DNA of 64,000 bases from Defluviitaleaceae bacterium (GTDB lineage Bacteria; Bacillota; Clostridia; Lachnospirales; WQUN01): contig WRDO01000005.1 of the NCBI GenBank assembly GCA_009779755.1, forward strand, positions 1 to 64,000, written 5' to 3'. The position numbers and the translations under genes were made by a program. Below are positions 18,593 to 27,240 of the stretch, piece after piece (position 1 is the stretch's first letter; each line of letters starts with the position of its first letter). The notes under the pieces were generated by a model that was given only the letters and a program-made list of their open reading frames with translations, had not been told where the DNA came from and made no database searches.

Positions 18593-18620
18593 AGTATATC
18601 CCATTGAAATAAAAAAACAA
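18593..18620 (-). promoter_or_regulatory. Possible promoter of the AAA/TOPRIM operon
   Basis: Minus strand TTGTTT, 16-base spacer, TATACT. The -35 box falls in the T-run of the htpG terminator, so the operon starts right where htpG transcription ends. Confidence 0.4.
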
Positions 18621-18652
18621 CATCATCCGTAAAAAAATTACGGATGATGTTG
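18610..18652 (-). terminator. Intrinsic terminator of htpG
   Basis: A 16-bp stem (arms ACAACATCATCCGTAA and TTACGGATGATGTTGT, A5 loop) followed on the minus strand by seven T. It lies 36 bases after the htpG stop. Confidence 0.85.
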
Positions 18653-18687
18653 TGTGTTCATTTGAACGACGGTTTAACGTATACCGC

Positions 18688-20640
18688 TTACTCTTTATTC
18701 CCCGCCGCTATCTCCAGCAATTTATTACTCCGCTCGATAAACGCGGTCATCTGTTCGGTGGGCAGCGGCTTGTGGCTCAGCATGGCAAGGTCATACAAAT
18801 GCCGTGCCATCAAATCCACGTCGCTTGCGCGGTCGGCTTCGTCTTTGATTACTAATAGAATCTTCACCAAATTATGGTTGCGGTTGAGTACCAGCGTCAA
18901 TTCGTCTTGGAACATCCCCGGCATGGCCATCCCGCCGCCGAACATCTTGGACATTTCCTGCATCCTGCGGGATTGTTCGGAAAGGAGGATTACCGACGAC
19001 ACGCCTTCGGACTTTAACGGTTGCACTTCGACCTTTAATTTCTCGTCACCCAAAATCTTGCGGAACTGCGCTTGCAAGTCTTCGTATTGTTTCGTTTCGC
19101 CTTCGGTTTCCTTGGCGGCTTCGGTGTCCTTTAAGGCTTCGGTCAAGTCAGCATCGATGCGGTTGAACTTGATTTCCGGCTCGTACATTTCGAGGTAGGA
19201 AATAAACGGTGCGTCCAGGTTGGTGCCCAGCAACACGGCTTGTTGGCCCTGTTCTTTAAACATGCGGATGTATTGGCTTTGTACCTGTTCGTTGGAAACG
19301 TAGAAAACGGTCTTTTTGCCTTCCTCCATGCCTTCGGTAAATTCGGCGAGGGTCTTGTATTCGCCGTTGGTGGTCTTGTACAGCACGCTGGCTTTGATCT
19401 TATCGTAGAAGTCGCGTTCCTTGATGCAGCCGTACTTGATGAAGGGTGCGATATCGTCCCAATAACCGTTATAAGTGTCGCGGTCCTTCGAACACAAGCT
19501 GTTGAGCTTGTCCGCCACCTTGCGGGAAATATAACCCGACATTTTTTTGACATTGGCGTCGTTTTGTAGGAAGCTGCGGGACACGTTGAGCGGCAGGTCG
19601 GGGCAGTCCATCACACCCTTAAGCAGAAGCAGGTATTCGGGGATGACTTCCTTTATATTATCCGCCACGTATACCTGGTTGTTGTACAACTTGACTTGTC
19701 CTTCGATATATCCCAAGTCGTGCTTGAGCTTGGGGAAATAGAGGATACCCTTCAAGCGGAAGGGGTAGTCCATGTTCAAGTGGATCCAGAAAAGCGGCTC
19801 GTTAAAATCGGAGAACACCTTGCGGTAGAATGCCTTGTATTCGTCGTCGGTGCATTCGTTGGCGGCCTTCAGCCACAAGGGAGAAGTATCGTTGAGCGGC
19901 GTTTCCTTCGTTTCCGCTTTGGGATCGGGTTTATCGCCGTCATCATCGGCCGTGTCCGAGGGTTCATCGGAAGGTGCGTCAATTATGTCATCACCTTCGT
20001 TGATTTCCTCTTCCTTAACGGAGCTGATAAAAATCGGTACCGGAACGAAGCCGCAGTACTTGATCAAAATCCCGCGCAGCTTATATTCCTCTAAAAACTC
20101 CTCGCCGCTTTCGTTTACGTGCAGGGTAATGGTCGTACCGCGTTCGGTACGGTCACCCGCTTCCATTTCATATTCGATGCCGCCGTCGCAACGCCAGCGC
20201 ACGGGTTCGGCCCCTTCCGCGTAGGAAAGCGTATCGATCTCCACCGTGTCCGCTACCATAAAGGCCGAATAGAAGCCCAAACCGAAATGGCCGATAAAAT
20301 CGCCTTCGGTTAAATCTTTATATTTTTCCATAAACGCGTTCGCGCCGGAAAAGGCGATTTGGTTGATATACTCCTTAATTTCATCGGCGGTCATACCGAT
20401 ACCGTTGTCTTCGAAACGGATTAGTTTATTGGGCTTGTCCACGATGACGCGTACGGCGTAGGTTTCGTCCTGCGGTATATGCGCCGCTTCGCCGAATGCC
20501 GCCAATTTCTTTAGCTTCGTGATTGCGTCCACACCGTTGGATACCAACTCCCGCGCGAAGATATCCATGTCCGCGTAGAGCCATTTTTTGATAATGGGTA
20601 AAATGTTCTCGCTATGGATGGATAGATTCCCTTTTTCCAT
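18688..20640 (-). CDS. htpG: Hsp90-family chaperone HtpG
   Basis: 650 residues from the ATG at 20640, which has GGGAGG 7 bases upstream; the frame continues 20 codons further upstream without a ribosome site. The N-terminal GHKL ATPase motifs are present: RELVSNGVDAI, FEDNGIGMT and GHFGLGFYSAFMV. An acidic linker (about 222-262, rich in Asp, Glu and Pro) separates the ATPase from the middle domain, with NVSRSFLQND further on. HtpG is a cytosolic ATP-dependent chaperone for client folding under stress. It has its own promoter and terminator and so is monocistronic. Confidence 0.95.
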   Translation of the reverse strand: MEKGNLSIHSENILPIIKKWLYADMDIFARELVSNGVDAITKLKKLAAFGEAAHIPQDETYAVRVIVDKPNKLIRFEDNGIGMTADEIKEYINQIAFSGANAFMEKYKDLTEGDFIGHFGLGFYSAFMVADTVEIDTLSYAEGAEPVRWRCDGGIEYEMEAGDRTERGTTITLHVNESGEEFLEEYKLRGILIKYCGFVPVPIFISSVKEEEINEGDDIIDAPSDEPSDTADDDGDKPDPKAETKETPLNDTSPLWLKAANECTDDEYKAFYRKVFSDFNEPLFWIHLNMDYPFRLKGILYFPKLKHDLGYIEGQVKLYNNQVYVADNIKEVIPEYLLLLKGVMDCPDLPLNVSRSFLQNDANVKKMSGYISRKVADKLNSLCSKDRDTYNGYWDDIAPFIKYGCIKERDFYDKIKASVLYKTTNGEYKTLAEFTEGMEEGKKTVFYVSNEQVQSQYIRMFKEQGQQAVLLGTNLDAPFISYLEMYEPEIKFNRIDADLTEALKDTEAAKETEGETKQYEDLQAQFRKILGDEKLKVEVQPLKSEGVSSVILLSEQSRRMQEMSKMFGGGMAMPGMFQDELTLVLNRNHNLVKILLVIKDEADRASDVDLMARHLYDLAMLSHKPLPTEQMTAFIERSNKLLEIAAGNKE

Positions 20641-20672
20641 AAAAATTCCTCCCTTGGTATATGTTTTTATTA

Positions 20673-20700
20673 ATTTTAACGGTAAACCGTTTAATGTCAA
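20673..20700 (-). promoter_or_regulatory. htpG promoter with internal palindrome
   Basis: Minus strand TTGACA, 16-base spacer, TAAAAT. A perfect 14-base palindrome AACGGTAAACCGTT (20678-20691) occupies the spacer, a good position for a repressor. It does not match the CIRCE heat-shock element, so the regulator is unknown. Confidence 0.6.
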
Positions 20701-20745
20701 ATATGTGTTTCCTGCGTATTATATGTTGTATTTATGTATTTGATT

Positions 20746-21726
20746 TTAATAACTCCTCGTCGATATCGAATACAATGCCATGCGCATGTCCTCCGGAATT
20801 TCCCCTTCAAACGCCATCGCTTCCCCCGTGGACGGATGAAGGAATTCCAAACGTTTGGCGTAAAGCATTTGACCCTGCGGGTATCGGCTCCCGTTAATTT
20901 TCGGTTGTTTTTCCGGTCCGTACAATGTATCACCTAAAATCGGATAACCTGCGTGCGCCATGTGTACGCGTATCTGATGTGTACGCCCGGTTTCCAAGCG
21001 AGCCTCAATTAAAGTATACCGAGGATTGTGTTCGGGTAGGCGCTTCAGCACTTTTATGTGGGTAATCGCCTGACGTGTACCCGCGGGTAAGCCGCTGTCC
21101 GAGAACTTAGCCGTTGGCCGTACCGCCATCTTTTGCCGATTCGTCGGGTGCCGCCCGATAGGGGCGTCGATCGTAAACGTTTCCTTTTTGATTACGCCCA
21201 TGCAAACGGCATGGTATATCCGCCCCATCGTCCGATCGGCAAGCTGCACGCTTAACGAAACGTGCGCTGCGTCGTTTTTCGCGGCAACCAGTAAGCCTGA
21301 GGTATCCTTGTCCAACCGATGTACGATGCCGGGCCGTTCCACCCCACCGATGCCGGAAAGGTTACCCTTGCAATGGTGCAAAAGGGCGTTGACCAAAGTC
21401 CCGTCAAAATGCCCCGCTGCCGGATGTACCACCAAGCCGCGGGGCTTATTGATTACGATGATGACGTTGTCCTCGTATACGACATCCAACGGGATGTCCT
21501 CCGCGCGGATTTCGCTTGGAACCGCGGGGGGAAGGTGAATCGTTATCGCGTCACCGTAATATACGCGGTCGCTTTTACATAGATCCTTGGTGCCGCGTTT
21601 GATATTCCCTTCCGCCAATAAACGTTGCGCGGCGTTGCGGGTTAACCCCGATTCCCCAAGCGAAGCGAGGAAGGCATCTGCACGCCGTCCGTCCGCTTCC
21701 TTCGGGACGATGACCTCAAGCGGCAT
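20746..21726 (-). CDS. RluA-family 23S rRNA/tRNA pseudouridine synthase
   Basis: 326 residues. An N-terminal S4 RNA-binding domain (RRADAFLASLGESGLTRN..., about 13-75) precedes the RluA catalytic domain with the active-site motif GIVHRLDKDTSGLLVAAK (catalytic Asp in HRLD). The architecture is that of RluD/YlyB, which make pseudouridines in 23S rRNA. The ATG overlaps the lspA stop by 11 bases, the common lspA-rluD order in Bacillota, so the two are co-translated. Exact target uridines cannot be assigned from sequence. Confidence 0.9.
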   Translation of the reverse strand: MPLEVIVPKEADGRRADAFLASLGESGLTRNAAQRLLAEGNIKRGTKDLCKSDRVYYGDAITIHLPPAVPSEIRAEDIPLDVVYEDNVIIVINKPRGLVVHPAAGHFDGTLVNALLHHCKGNLSGIGGVERPGIVHRLDKDTSGLLVAAKNDAAHVSLSVQLADRTMGRIYHAVCMGVIKKETFTIDAPIGRHPTNRQKMAVRPTAKFSDSGLPAGTRQAITHIKVLKRLPEHNPRYTLIEARLETGRTHQIRVHMAHAGYPILGDTLYGPEKQPKINGSRYPQGQMLYAKRLEFLHPSTGEAMAFEGEIPEDMRMALYSISTRSY

Positions 21727-22258
21727 CTTTCCCGTCGTTAAAGGGCCACGGCGCGTCCTTACCTAATAATATAACCACGGCAACCATCATAAACGCCCCC
21801 GCGGTGACATAAACGTCCGCCAAATTGAAGATGGCGAAATCGATGAACAAAAATTCCAGCATATCCACCACGTAACCCAAGCGGAAGCGGTCTATCAGGT
21901 TGCCGATCCCCCCCGCGAAGATGAAAATTAATGGAACACGTGCGAACCACATTTTATGGTACAAGGGCAATCGCCAGTAATACCAAATCACCGCCGCCAG
22001 CAAAGCCATGACCAACGCCGTGATCGCCCACCGCCCCCACGAAAAATCGGCGAGGAAACCAAACGCCGCACCCGTGTTATGGAAGTAGGTTAGGCCCAAC
22101 ACGCCGTCAAGCAATACGCGTGGAGGCCCGTCGGCCAAGTTTTCCGTCGACCATAACTTGAGCAACTGGTCCAAAAAAATGAGCGTCCCCGTCCCCATGC
22201 AAAAAACAGCCCATGAAATGAAGCTGTTTTTGTTGTTATCGTTGTTTTTATCAAGCAT
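21716..22258 (-). CDS. lspA: Signal peptidase II (prolipoprotein signal peptidase)
   Basis: 180 residues with four hydrophobic spans. Both catalytic aspartates are visible in GGIGNLIDRFRLG and VVDMLEFLF, and the conserved NTGAAFGFL loop is present. The enzyme removes signal peptides from diacylglyceryl-modified prolipoproteins such as PhnD. Its ATG is nested in the pfkA 3' end (8-base overlap) and its own stop overlaps the pseudouridine synthase gene. A terminator-like hairpin lies in codons 10-19. Confidence 0.93.
   Translation of the reverse strand: MLDKNNDNNKNSFISWAVFCMGTGTLIFLDQLLKLWSTENLADGPPRVLLDGVLGLTYFHNTGAAFGFLADFSWGRWAITALVMALLAAVIWYYWRLPLYHKMWFARVPLIFIFAGGIGNLIDRFRLGYVVDMLEFLFIDFAIFNLADVYVTAGAFMMVAVVILLGKDAPWPFNDGKDAA
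22201..22231 (-). terminator. Terminator-like hairpin inside the 5' end of lspA
   Basis: On the minus strand AAAAACAGC, a 12-base loop, then GCTGTTTTTT, i.e. a 9-bp stem running into a T-run, about 27 bases inside the lspA coding region and 20 bases after the pfkA stop. It could cut read-through from pfkA into lspA; it is also compatible with chance in the codons for KNSFISWAVF. Confidence 0.4.
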
Positions 22259-23375
22259 CGGCGAAGGATATCCCCATCATCTTGGCAACCCGTACCATTT
22301 CACCGTCGGGGTCAACCATTTTGTCGCCGCCTTTGGCGGTTTCGCCGGTTACCTTTGCGCCGCCCACGACGTCCTCCAAGCTGACATAATTCATTTCGCC
22401 ATTCTTCAGGCAAACCATGTTGCCGAATTTTTCTTCTTTTATTAGTTCAGCCGCTTTTACGCCATAACGTGCCGAAAGGATCCTGTCCGCGGGAGACGTA
22501 TCGCCGCCGCGCTGTATGTGCCCGAGCGTGCAATGGCGTACCTCGTTGTCGATGCGTGATTCAAGCTGGTGGGCGATCTTCGCCGCCACGCCGCCAAAGC
22601 GTACCGCGTCGGGACTGTCCTCCACAATTTTACCGATGCTTGCCGAGCCGCCCTTTTCCACCGCGCCTTCGGTTACGCAAATGATCGTAAATTGTTTACC
22701 GTGGGCCTTGCGTTCGTTTATCTTCGCGACGATGCCGTCTATGTTATAGGGGATTTCGGGGATCAATATTACATCGGCCGAACCGGCGATGCCTGCGTGC
22801 AAGGCGATCCAACCCGCGCTGCGCCCCATCACTTCAACGACCATTACGCGGTGGTGGCTTTCGGCGGTGGTATGCAGGCGCCCGAGGTTTTCGGTTACGA
22901 TATTGACTGCCGTGTCGAAGCCGAAGGTGACTTCCGTGGATGCAAGGTCGTTGTCGATGGTCTTGGGCACGCCGATTACCTTAACACCTTTACGGGCGAA
23001 GTCACGCGCGCTGGTGAGCGTACCGTCGCCGCCCAATACGACCAAAACGTCCACGCCTTCTTTTTTCATGTTTTCCACGGCGATGTCGGAAACGTCCTTT
23101 TGCATTTTTACACCGTTTTCCTCAACGGTATAGTTGAAAAGGTTATCCTTGTTGGAGTTATACAAAATCGTACCGCCTTTATGCAGGATACCCGATGTGG
23201 TGTGACGGTCGAGCGGGATGTAGTCGTTCTTATACAGACCGCGGTAACCGAACCTGTAGCCGATCAATTCGCAATCCATCGTGTTGAGGCAAGCGCGCAC
23301 GAAGGAATAGATAACTGCGTTTAACCCGGGCGCATCGCCGCCGCCCGTAAGTATTGCAATCCTCTTTTTTTGCAT
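22251..23375 (-). CDS. pfkA: 6-phosphofructokinase (group III type)
   Basis: 374 residues from the ATG at 23375, preceded by AAAAGGAG; the frame extends 28 codons upstream without support. Motifs: GGGDAPGLNAVI nucleotide site, LGGDGTLTSARDF, and catalytic PKTIDNDL followed by TFGFDTAV. GGDGT with PKTIDND is typical of group III enzymes; the Gly in GGDG favours ATP over pyrophosphate as phosphate donor, though this needs assay. It commits fructose 6-phosphate to glycolysis in the cytosol. First gene of a pfkA-lspA-pseudouridine synthase unit, divergent from rplM. Confidence 0.9.
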   Translation of the reverse strand: MQKKRIAILTGGGDAPGLNAVIYSFVRACLNTMDCELIGYRFGYRGLYKNDYIPLDRHTTSGILHKGGTILYNSNKDNLFNYTVEENGVKMQKDVSDIAVENMKKEGVDVLVVLGGDGTLTSARDFARKGVKVIGVPKTIDNDLASTEVTFGFDTAVNIVTENLGRLHTTAESHHRVMVVEVMGRSAGWIALHAGIAGSADVILIPEIPYNIDGIVAKINERKAHGKQFTIICVTEGAVEKGGSASIGKIVEDSPDAVRFGGVAAKIAHQLESRIDNEVRHCTLGHIQRGGDTSPADRILSARYGVKAAELIKEEKFGNMVCLKNGEMNYVSLEDVVGGAKVTGETAKGGDKMVDPDGEMVRVAKMMGISFADA

Positions 23376-23466
23376 TTTAAACTGCTCCTTTTTTGGGATA
23401 ATTGATGGTGTGTAAAAGATAAAAAAGATTTCGTAAGACAGTATATACCATATTTGCAAGTTTGTC

Positions 23467-23495
23467 TTGACATTTTAACAGAATATGTCTAAGAT
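23467..23495 (+). promoter_or_regulatory. Sigma-A-type promoter of rplM-rpsI
   Basis: TTGACA (23467-23472), 17-base spacer, TAAGAT (23490-23495), followed by a structured leader before rplM. Confidence 0.65.
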
Positions 23496-23499
23496 TACA

Positions 23500-23546
23500 G
23501 CCGAATGTCGGCGTCACAGCCCCGTGCGCTGAGTTACTACAGTAAG
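23500..23546 (+). promoter_or_regulatory. Probable ribosomal protein L13 leader RNA
   Basis: Three short hairpins in a row: GCCGA-ATG-TCGGC (23500-23512), CAGC-N7-GCTG (23517-23531) and TTAC-N4-GTAA (23534-23545), directly upstream of the rplM ribosome site. Bacillota rplM-rpsI operons often carry an L13 leader that allows autogenous control by the protein. I match it by position and general form only. Confidence 0.45.
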
Positions 23547-23559
23547 AAAGAGGTATCCC

Positions 23560-23997
23560 ATGCGCACCACAAGCATTACAAAACCCCTGGAAGTCGAGCG
23601 TAAATGGTTCGTAGTAGACGCCGCGGACCAAAACCTCGGTCGCTTATCCTCACAAGTCGCGCACATCCTGCGCGGCAAGCACAAACCCGTCTTCGCACCC
23701 AATGTAGACGTCGGCGACTACGTAATCATCGTCAACGCCGAAAAGATTAAGGTAACGGGTAATAAACTCGATCAAAAGCACTATGTGCGCCATTCGGGTT
23801 ACTTAGGCAATCGCAAGGAAACCAACCTGCGCGAAATGCTGGCCAAAAACCCCGAATACGTGATGATGCGTGCGGTAAAAGGCATGTTGCCTAAGAATAA
23901 CCTGGGCCGTAAAATGCTGACCAAGGTACACATCTACGCAGGCCCCGATCATAAACACGAAGCCCAAAAGCCGGAAGTATTGGTTCTGGCGGAATAG
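23560..23997 (+). CDS. rplM: 50S ribosomal protein L13
   Basis: 145 residues, normal length. Typical family stretches include [21 protein letters not shown], with HILRGKHKP following, and [21 protein letters not shown]. It binds 23S rRNA early in large-subunit assembly. The ATG follows AAAGAGG; rpsI starts 18 bases downstream in the conserved rplM-rpsI pair. Confidence 0.97.
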   Translation: MRTTSITKPLEVERKWFVVDAADQNLGRLSSQVAHILRGKHKPVFAPNVDVGDYVIIVNAEKIKVTGNKLDQKHYVRHSGYLGNRKETNLREMLAKNPEYVMMRAVKGMLPKNNLGRKMLTKVHIYAGPDHKHEAQKPEVLVLAE

Positions 23998-24015
23998 TGG
24001 AAGAAGGAGAATAAT

Positions 24016-24408
24016 ATGCCATCAGTATCCTATTACGGCACCGGCAGAAGGAAGAGCGCGGTTGCGCGGGTGTATCTGCTGCCCGGCAAAGGCGAGATTA
24101 CGATAAATAAGCGCGCCATTGACGATTATTTCGGGTTGGAAACCTTAAAGCTCATCGTTCGCCAACCCCTCACCCTGACGGACACGCTCGCAAAGTTTGA
24201 TATAAAAGTGAACGTATACGGCGGCGGTTACACGGGCCAAGCGGGCGCGATACGCCACGGCATCGCCCGTGCGTTGTTGGTGGCTGACGAGGATTTCCGC
24301 CAACCGTTAAAAAAAGCGGGTTTCCTCACACGCGACCCACGCATGAAAGAACGTAAGAAATATGGCTTAAAAGGTGCGCGTCGTGCGCCCCAGTTCTCAA
24401 AACGTTAA
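24016..24408 (+). CDS. rpsI: 30S ribosomal protein S9
   Basis: 130 residues, normal length. It opens with [17 protein letters not shown] and ends with the invariant basic tail [17 protein letters not shown], whose last residues reach the P-site tRNA in the ribosome. AAGGAG precedes the ATG. Second gene of the rplM operon. Confidence 0.97.
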   Translation: MPSVSYYGTGRRKSAVARVYLLPGKGEITINKRAIDDYFGLETLKLIVRQPLTLTDTLAKFDIKVNVYGGGYTGQAGAIRHGIARALLVADEDFRQPLKKAGFLTRDPRMKERKKYGLKGARRAPQFSKR

Positions 24409-25291
24409 TTATTTGCCTGATAACTGCATCGAAAACCCTCGACCTACGGTCGAGGGTTTTGTACAGATAAAGGCTTTTTCCAAGATTAACCTTAATTTGG
24501 AAGTATTGGAAAGAAGAGCCGATAACTACCACAACATCCGTTCGGTGATGCAGTCGCTGGATCTGCACGATACACTGACGATAAAGACCGAAACCCGGGC
24601 AGGGGACAACCCGTTTATACAATTGGAATGTAATAACCCGACATTACCCGTTGACGAACGCAACCTCGTATACCAAGCCGCCGATTATATGGTTAAAAAA
24701 TACGGTATACGGCAGCCCGTCCGTATCCGAATCGATAAACGTATCCCCGTAGCGGCGGGGTTGGGTGGCGGCAGCAGCGATTGTGCGGCAACGTTGGTAG
24801 GGATGAACCAAATCTTCGGGTTAGGGTTGACCGCGGTTGGATTACGTGAAATGGGCCTTCGCTTCGGTGCGGACGTGCCGTTTAACGTCACCGGCGGCAC
24901 GATGCTGGCCGAAGGGGTAGGGGAAGTCCTTACGGAGTTAACGCCCTATCCGTCGTATCGGATTGTGCTGGCGTGCTTACCGATAGCGGTGTCCACAAAG
25001 GAAATCTTTGACCGATTGGCGGAAATACGAACGAAAGCGGATTATGTTCAAAATGAAAAAAAATTGAATAATGACCTAACTCCGATTACGTCATCCCTCC
25101 ACCCGGAAATAAACGAACTTATCACCCGAATGAAACGGCTCGGCGCGTCGGATGCCGATATGAGCGGTTCCGGCCCGTCGGTTTACGGCTTGTTTGAAAG
25201 TGAACGCGCCGCGCAAACGGCTGCGCAAGCATTAAACGAAACGATAAAAAACGTGTACATAACACGGCCCGAAAGGATGAGGTTGATATGA
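24374..25291 (+). CDS. ispE: 4-diphosphocytidyl-2-C-methyl-D-erythritol kinase (start uncertain)
   Basis: GHMP-kinase fold; the N-terminal [14 protein letters not shown] strand, ATP loop [17 protein letters not shown] and C-terminal [11 protein letters not shown] match IspE, which phosphorylates CDP-methylerythritol in the non-mevalonate isoprenoid pathway. The start is a problem. Family alignment places it near base 24461-24467, where only GTA or ATA codons occur. The first conventional codon is a GTG at 24374, which adds a 30-residue extension overlapping rpsI and running through the 24432 hairpin. GAGGG in the hairpin's 3' arm ends 10 bases before ATA at 24467. I give the longest frame; the mature start is probably about 24467. 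The stop overlaps the next gene (ATGA). Confidence 0.85.
   Translation: MRVVRPSSQNVNYLPDNCIENPRPTVEGFVQIKAFSKINLNLEVLERRADNYHNIRSVMQSLDLHDTLTIKTETRAGDNPFIQLECNNPTLPVDERNLVYQAADYMVKKYGIRQPVRIRIDKRIPVAAGLGGGSSDCAATLVGMNQIFGLGLTAVGLREMGLRFGADVPFNVTGGTMLAEGVGEVLTELTPYPSYRIVLACLPIAVSTKEIFDRLAEIRTKADYVQNEKKLNNDLTPITSSLHPEINELITRMKRLGASDADMSGSGPSVYGLFESERAAQTAAQALNETIKNVYITRPERMRLI
24432..24460 (+). terminator. Hairpin after rpsI (probable terminator)
   Basis: A perfect 13-bp stem (AAAACCCTCGACC / GGTCGAGGGTTTT) with a TAC loop, ending in TTTT, 23 bases after the rpsI stop. It would end the ribosomal operon, but it lies just before or inside the ispE 5' region, depending on the ispE start. Confidence 0.6.
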
Positions 25292-27240
25292 AAAGGTATT
25301 CCCGCATGAGGTGCCTTGCGGCGGCGGTATTGGCGATGATAATGACGGTAGCCTTCACGCTCCCCGTGACAGCCAACAACCAAACGACGCCCTTCCGCGA
25401 CGTACCCGCCACCCATTTCGCTTTTAATGCCATCAATTGGATCTCCCACCCGGATAACGGCGGCATCATGGTAGGCGACGCCGCGGGCAACTTCCACCCC
25501 AACCAAACGTTAAATAAATTCGAAGCCGCCCGCGTGTACGCGATGGCAGCCGGATATCGGCCCGCCTCCCATACCGTGGCGGCCGATTTGCGTGCGGAGA
25601 TAAACCGATCGTTTGAGCAATGGCGCCCCTTCCTTGACAGCATGGCTGCGCAGCATCCCCAATGGAGCCGTATCGCCGATAGGGAAATCGCATTCCTGCT
25701 GTACCGGAATGTGCTTACCACGGCGGATGTCGAAAAGTTCATCGGCACACGTTTGACCAACCAGGAAGCGGTCGCATGGATGGTACGCCTAATCGGGCGC
25801 CAAGCCCACGCGGCGGCTATCGTCATCCCGTTTAGTAACCCCTTCAACGACGACGCGTTGATTGCGCAGGAATATATCCGCTATGTGTATTATGCACGGC
25901 AAGCGGGTTATATCGCGGGCGGCGGGGGTAATATGTTTAACCCCACCAACGAATTTACGCGGGCCCAAGTGGCGGTCCTTTTCTACAATGTGCTGGGCGA
26001 CGGGAACATCGTCCCGCCCCCCGGCTCAACCACGCCGTCCTCCACCGTGTCAGGTACGGTGGAAATGGTGTACCGCAACACACAGGTGTTCATTTCCTCC
26101 CCGTTGGGCCCGCAAAACTACCACATCACGCAGGACGCGACCATCATCGTGGATAACGTGCAACGGTCTGCGGCTTTTATACGGGTAGGCATGAGCATAA
26201 ACGCCGTATTAAACGCGCAAGGCGAAATTATCAGCTTGGTGGCACGTACGGTAGCGGCGGAAACCAATCAACCCCAGCCCCAGCCTTCCCCCGGTCCCGT
26301 CACGACCCCGATAACGTTGGTGGAAAATGAAGGCTTCGTGATTTCCACGCTTGCCAACCCCGCGACGATAACGATCCGCACCCAATGGGTCCGCATTACG
26401 GGCCAAATCGTAAACGAGGAACGCACGTTTACCTTCGCGCCCAACGCCAAGATTACACGCGGAGGCGTCACCGTACCCCTATCGGACGCGCAACAGAACG
26501 ATATCGCGTTCTTCCGCTTTAACGGCACGGTGATATACGAATTGGAATTGGAGGACCGCGAACGCGAAGTAAGCGGAACGCTATTGGAGAGGCGAAGCGT
26601 AGATACGCAAGGTAACCAAGTAATCATCATAGAAACGTTAACGGGAGAATTATATGAACTGCGCGTAACGGCGGTAACACTTATTTCACGCGGCAATCGC
26701 CTGAACGTGACGCTTGCGGACCTGCGTATCGGCGATGCCGTTACGGCCACGTTGGAAAGCGGCACGATGACGAAGCTCCATGCGGTGGGCCAACAAACGA
26801 TCGTACAGGGGCGCTTAACGGAAATACGTATCAACCAACATTTATCGCAAATAACGGTGCTGAAGGAAACGGGTCATTCCCACGTGTATACGATCATGCC
26901 GGGTATGTACGATATATATTCCCTGCGTATCGGCATGGATATAAGGATATTTCTGGATAGTTGGGAGGTTATGGATATCCAAGTCGTTGCGCAAAGCGGA
27001 CAGCAAACGGCTGCCGTATTGGGATACATCCAAGCGATCCGTACGGGCCAACAACTGGTCGTAATCAGTATGGACGGCCAAACGCAACGCAGCCATACGA
27101 TTATCATCGATAATACTACGATAAACACCGCAACGGGCGCACGTTTGGACTTTAACCAGTTACGCGTCAATATGAATATCTACATTGTCATGGTCGGACC
27201 GCAATCCAACGTGGCAAGGGCGGTGACGATACTGCCGTGA
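25288..27240 (+). CDS. SLH-domain surface protein
   Basis: 650 residues with a signal peptide (basic MKRYSRMR, hydrophobic core, cleavage near PVTANN). Three S-layer homology repeats follow: FRDVPATHFAFNAINWI... (about 32-90), a degenerate one (about 145-175) and FNDDALIAQEYIRYVYYARQ... with FTRAQVAVLFYNVLG (about 185-235). SLH repeats bind pyruvylated wall polymers and anchor the protein to the cell surface. The remaining 400 residues are beta-rich repeats of unknown role, with a Pro-Gln linker near 330. The ATG overlaps the ispE stop, and the stop overlaps the next GTG start, so three genes are coupled. Confidence 0.85.
   Translation: MKRYSRMRCLAAAVLAMIMTVAFTLPVTANNQTTPFRDVPATHFAFNAINWISHPDNGGIMVGDAAGNFHPNQTLNKFEAARVYAMAAGYRPASHTVAADLRAEINRSFEQWRPFLDSMAAQHPQWSRIADREIAFLLYRNVLTTADVEKFIGTRLTNQEAVAWMVRLIGRQAHAAAIVIPFSNPFNDDALIAQEYIRYVYYARQAGYIAGGGGNMFNPTNEFTRAQVAVLFYNVLGDGNIVPPPGSTTPSSTVSGTVEMVYRNTQVFISSPLGPQNYHITQDATIIVDNVQRSAAFIRVGMSINAVLNAQGEIISLVARTVAAETNQPQPQPSPGPVTTPITLVENEGFVISTLANPATITIRTQWVRITGQIVNEERTFTFAPNAKITRGGVTVPLSDAQQNDIAFFRFNGTVIYELELEDREREVSGTLLERRSVDTQGNQVIIIETLTGELYELRVTAVTLISRGNRLNVTLADLRIGDAVTATLESGTMTKLHAVGQQTIVQGRLTEIRINQHLSQITVLKETGHSHVYTIMPGMYDIYSLRIGMDIRIFLDSWEVMDIQVVAQSGQQTAAVLGYIQAIRTGQQLVVISMDGQTQRSHTIIIDNTTINTATGARLDFNQLRVNMNIYIVMVGPQSNVARAVTILP

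Noticed and set aside
22569..23324. 251-codon open frame opposite pfkA
   Set aside because: Antisense shadow of the phosphofructokinase gene with no recognisable product.
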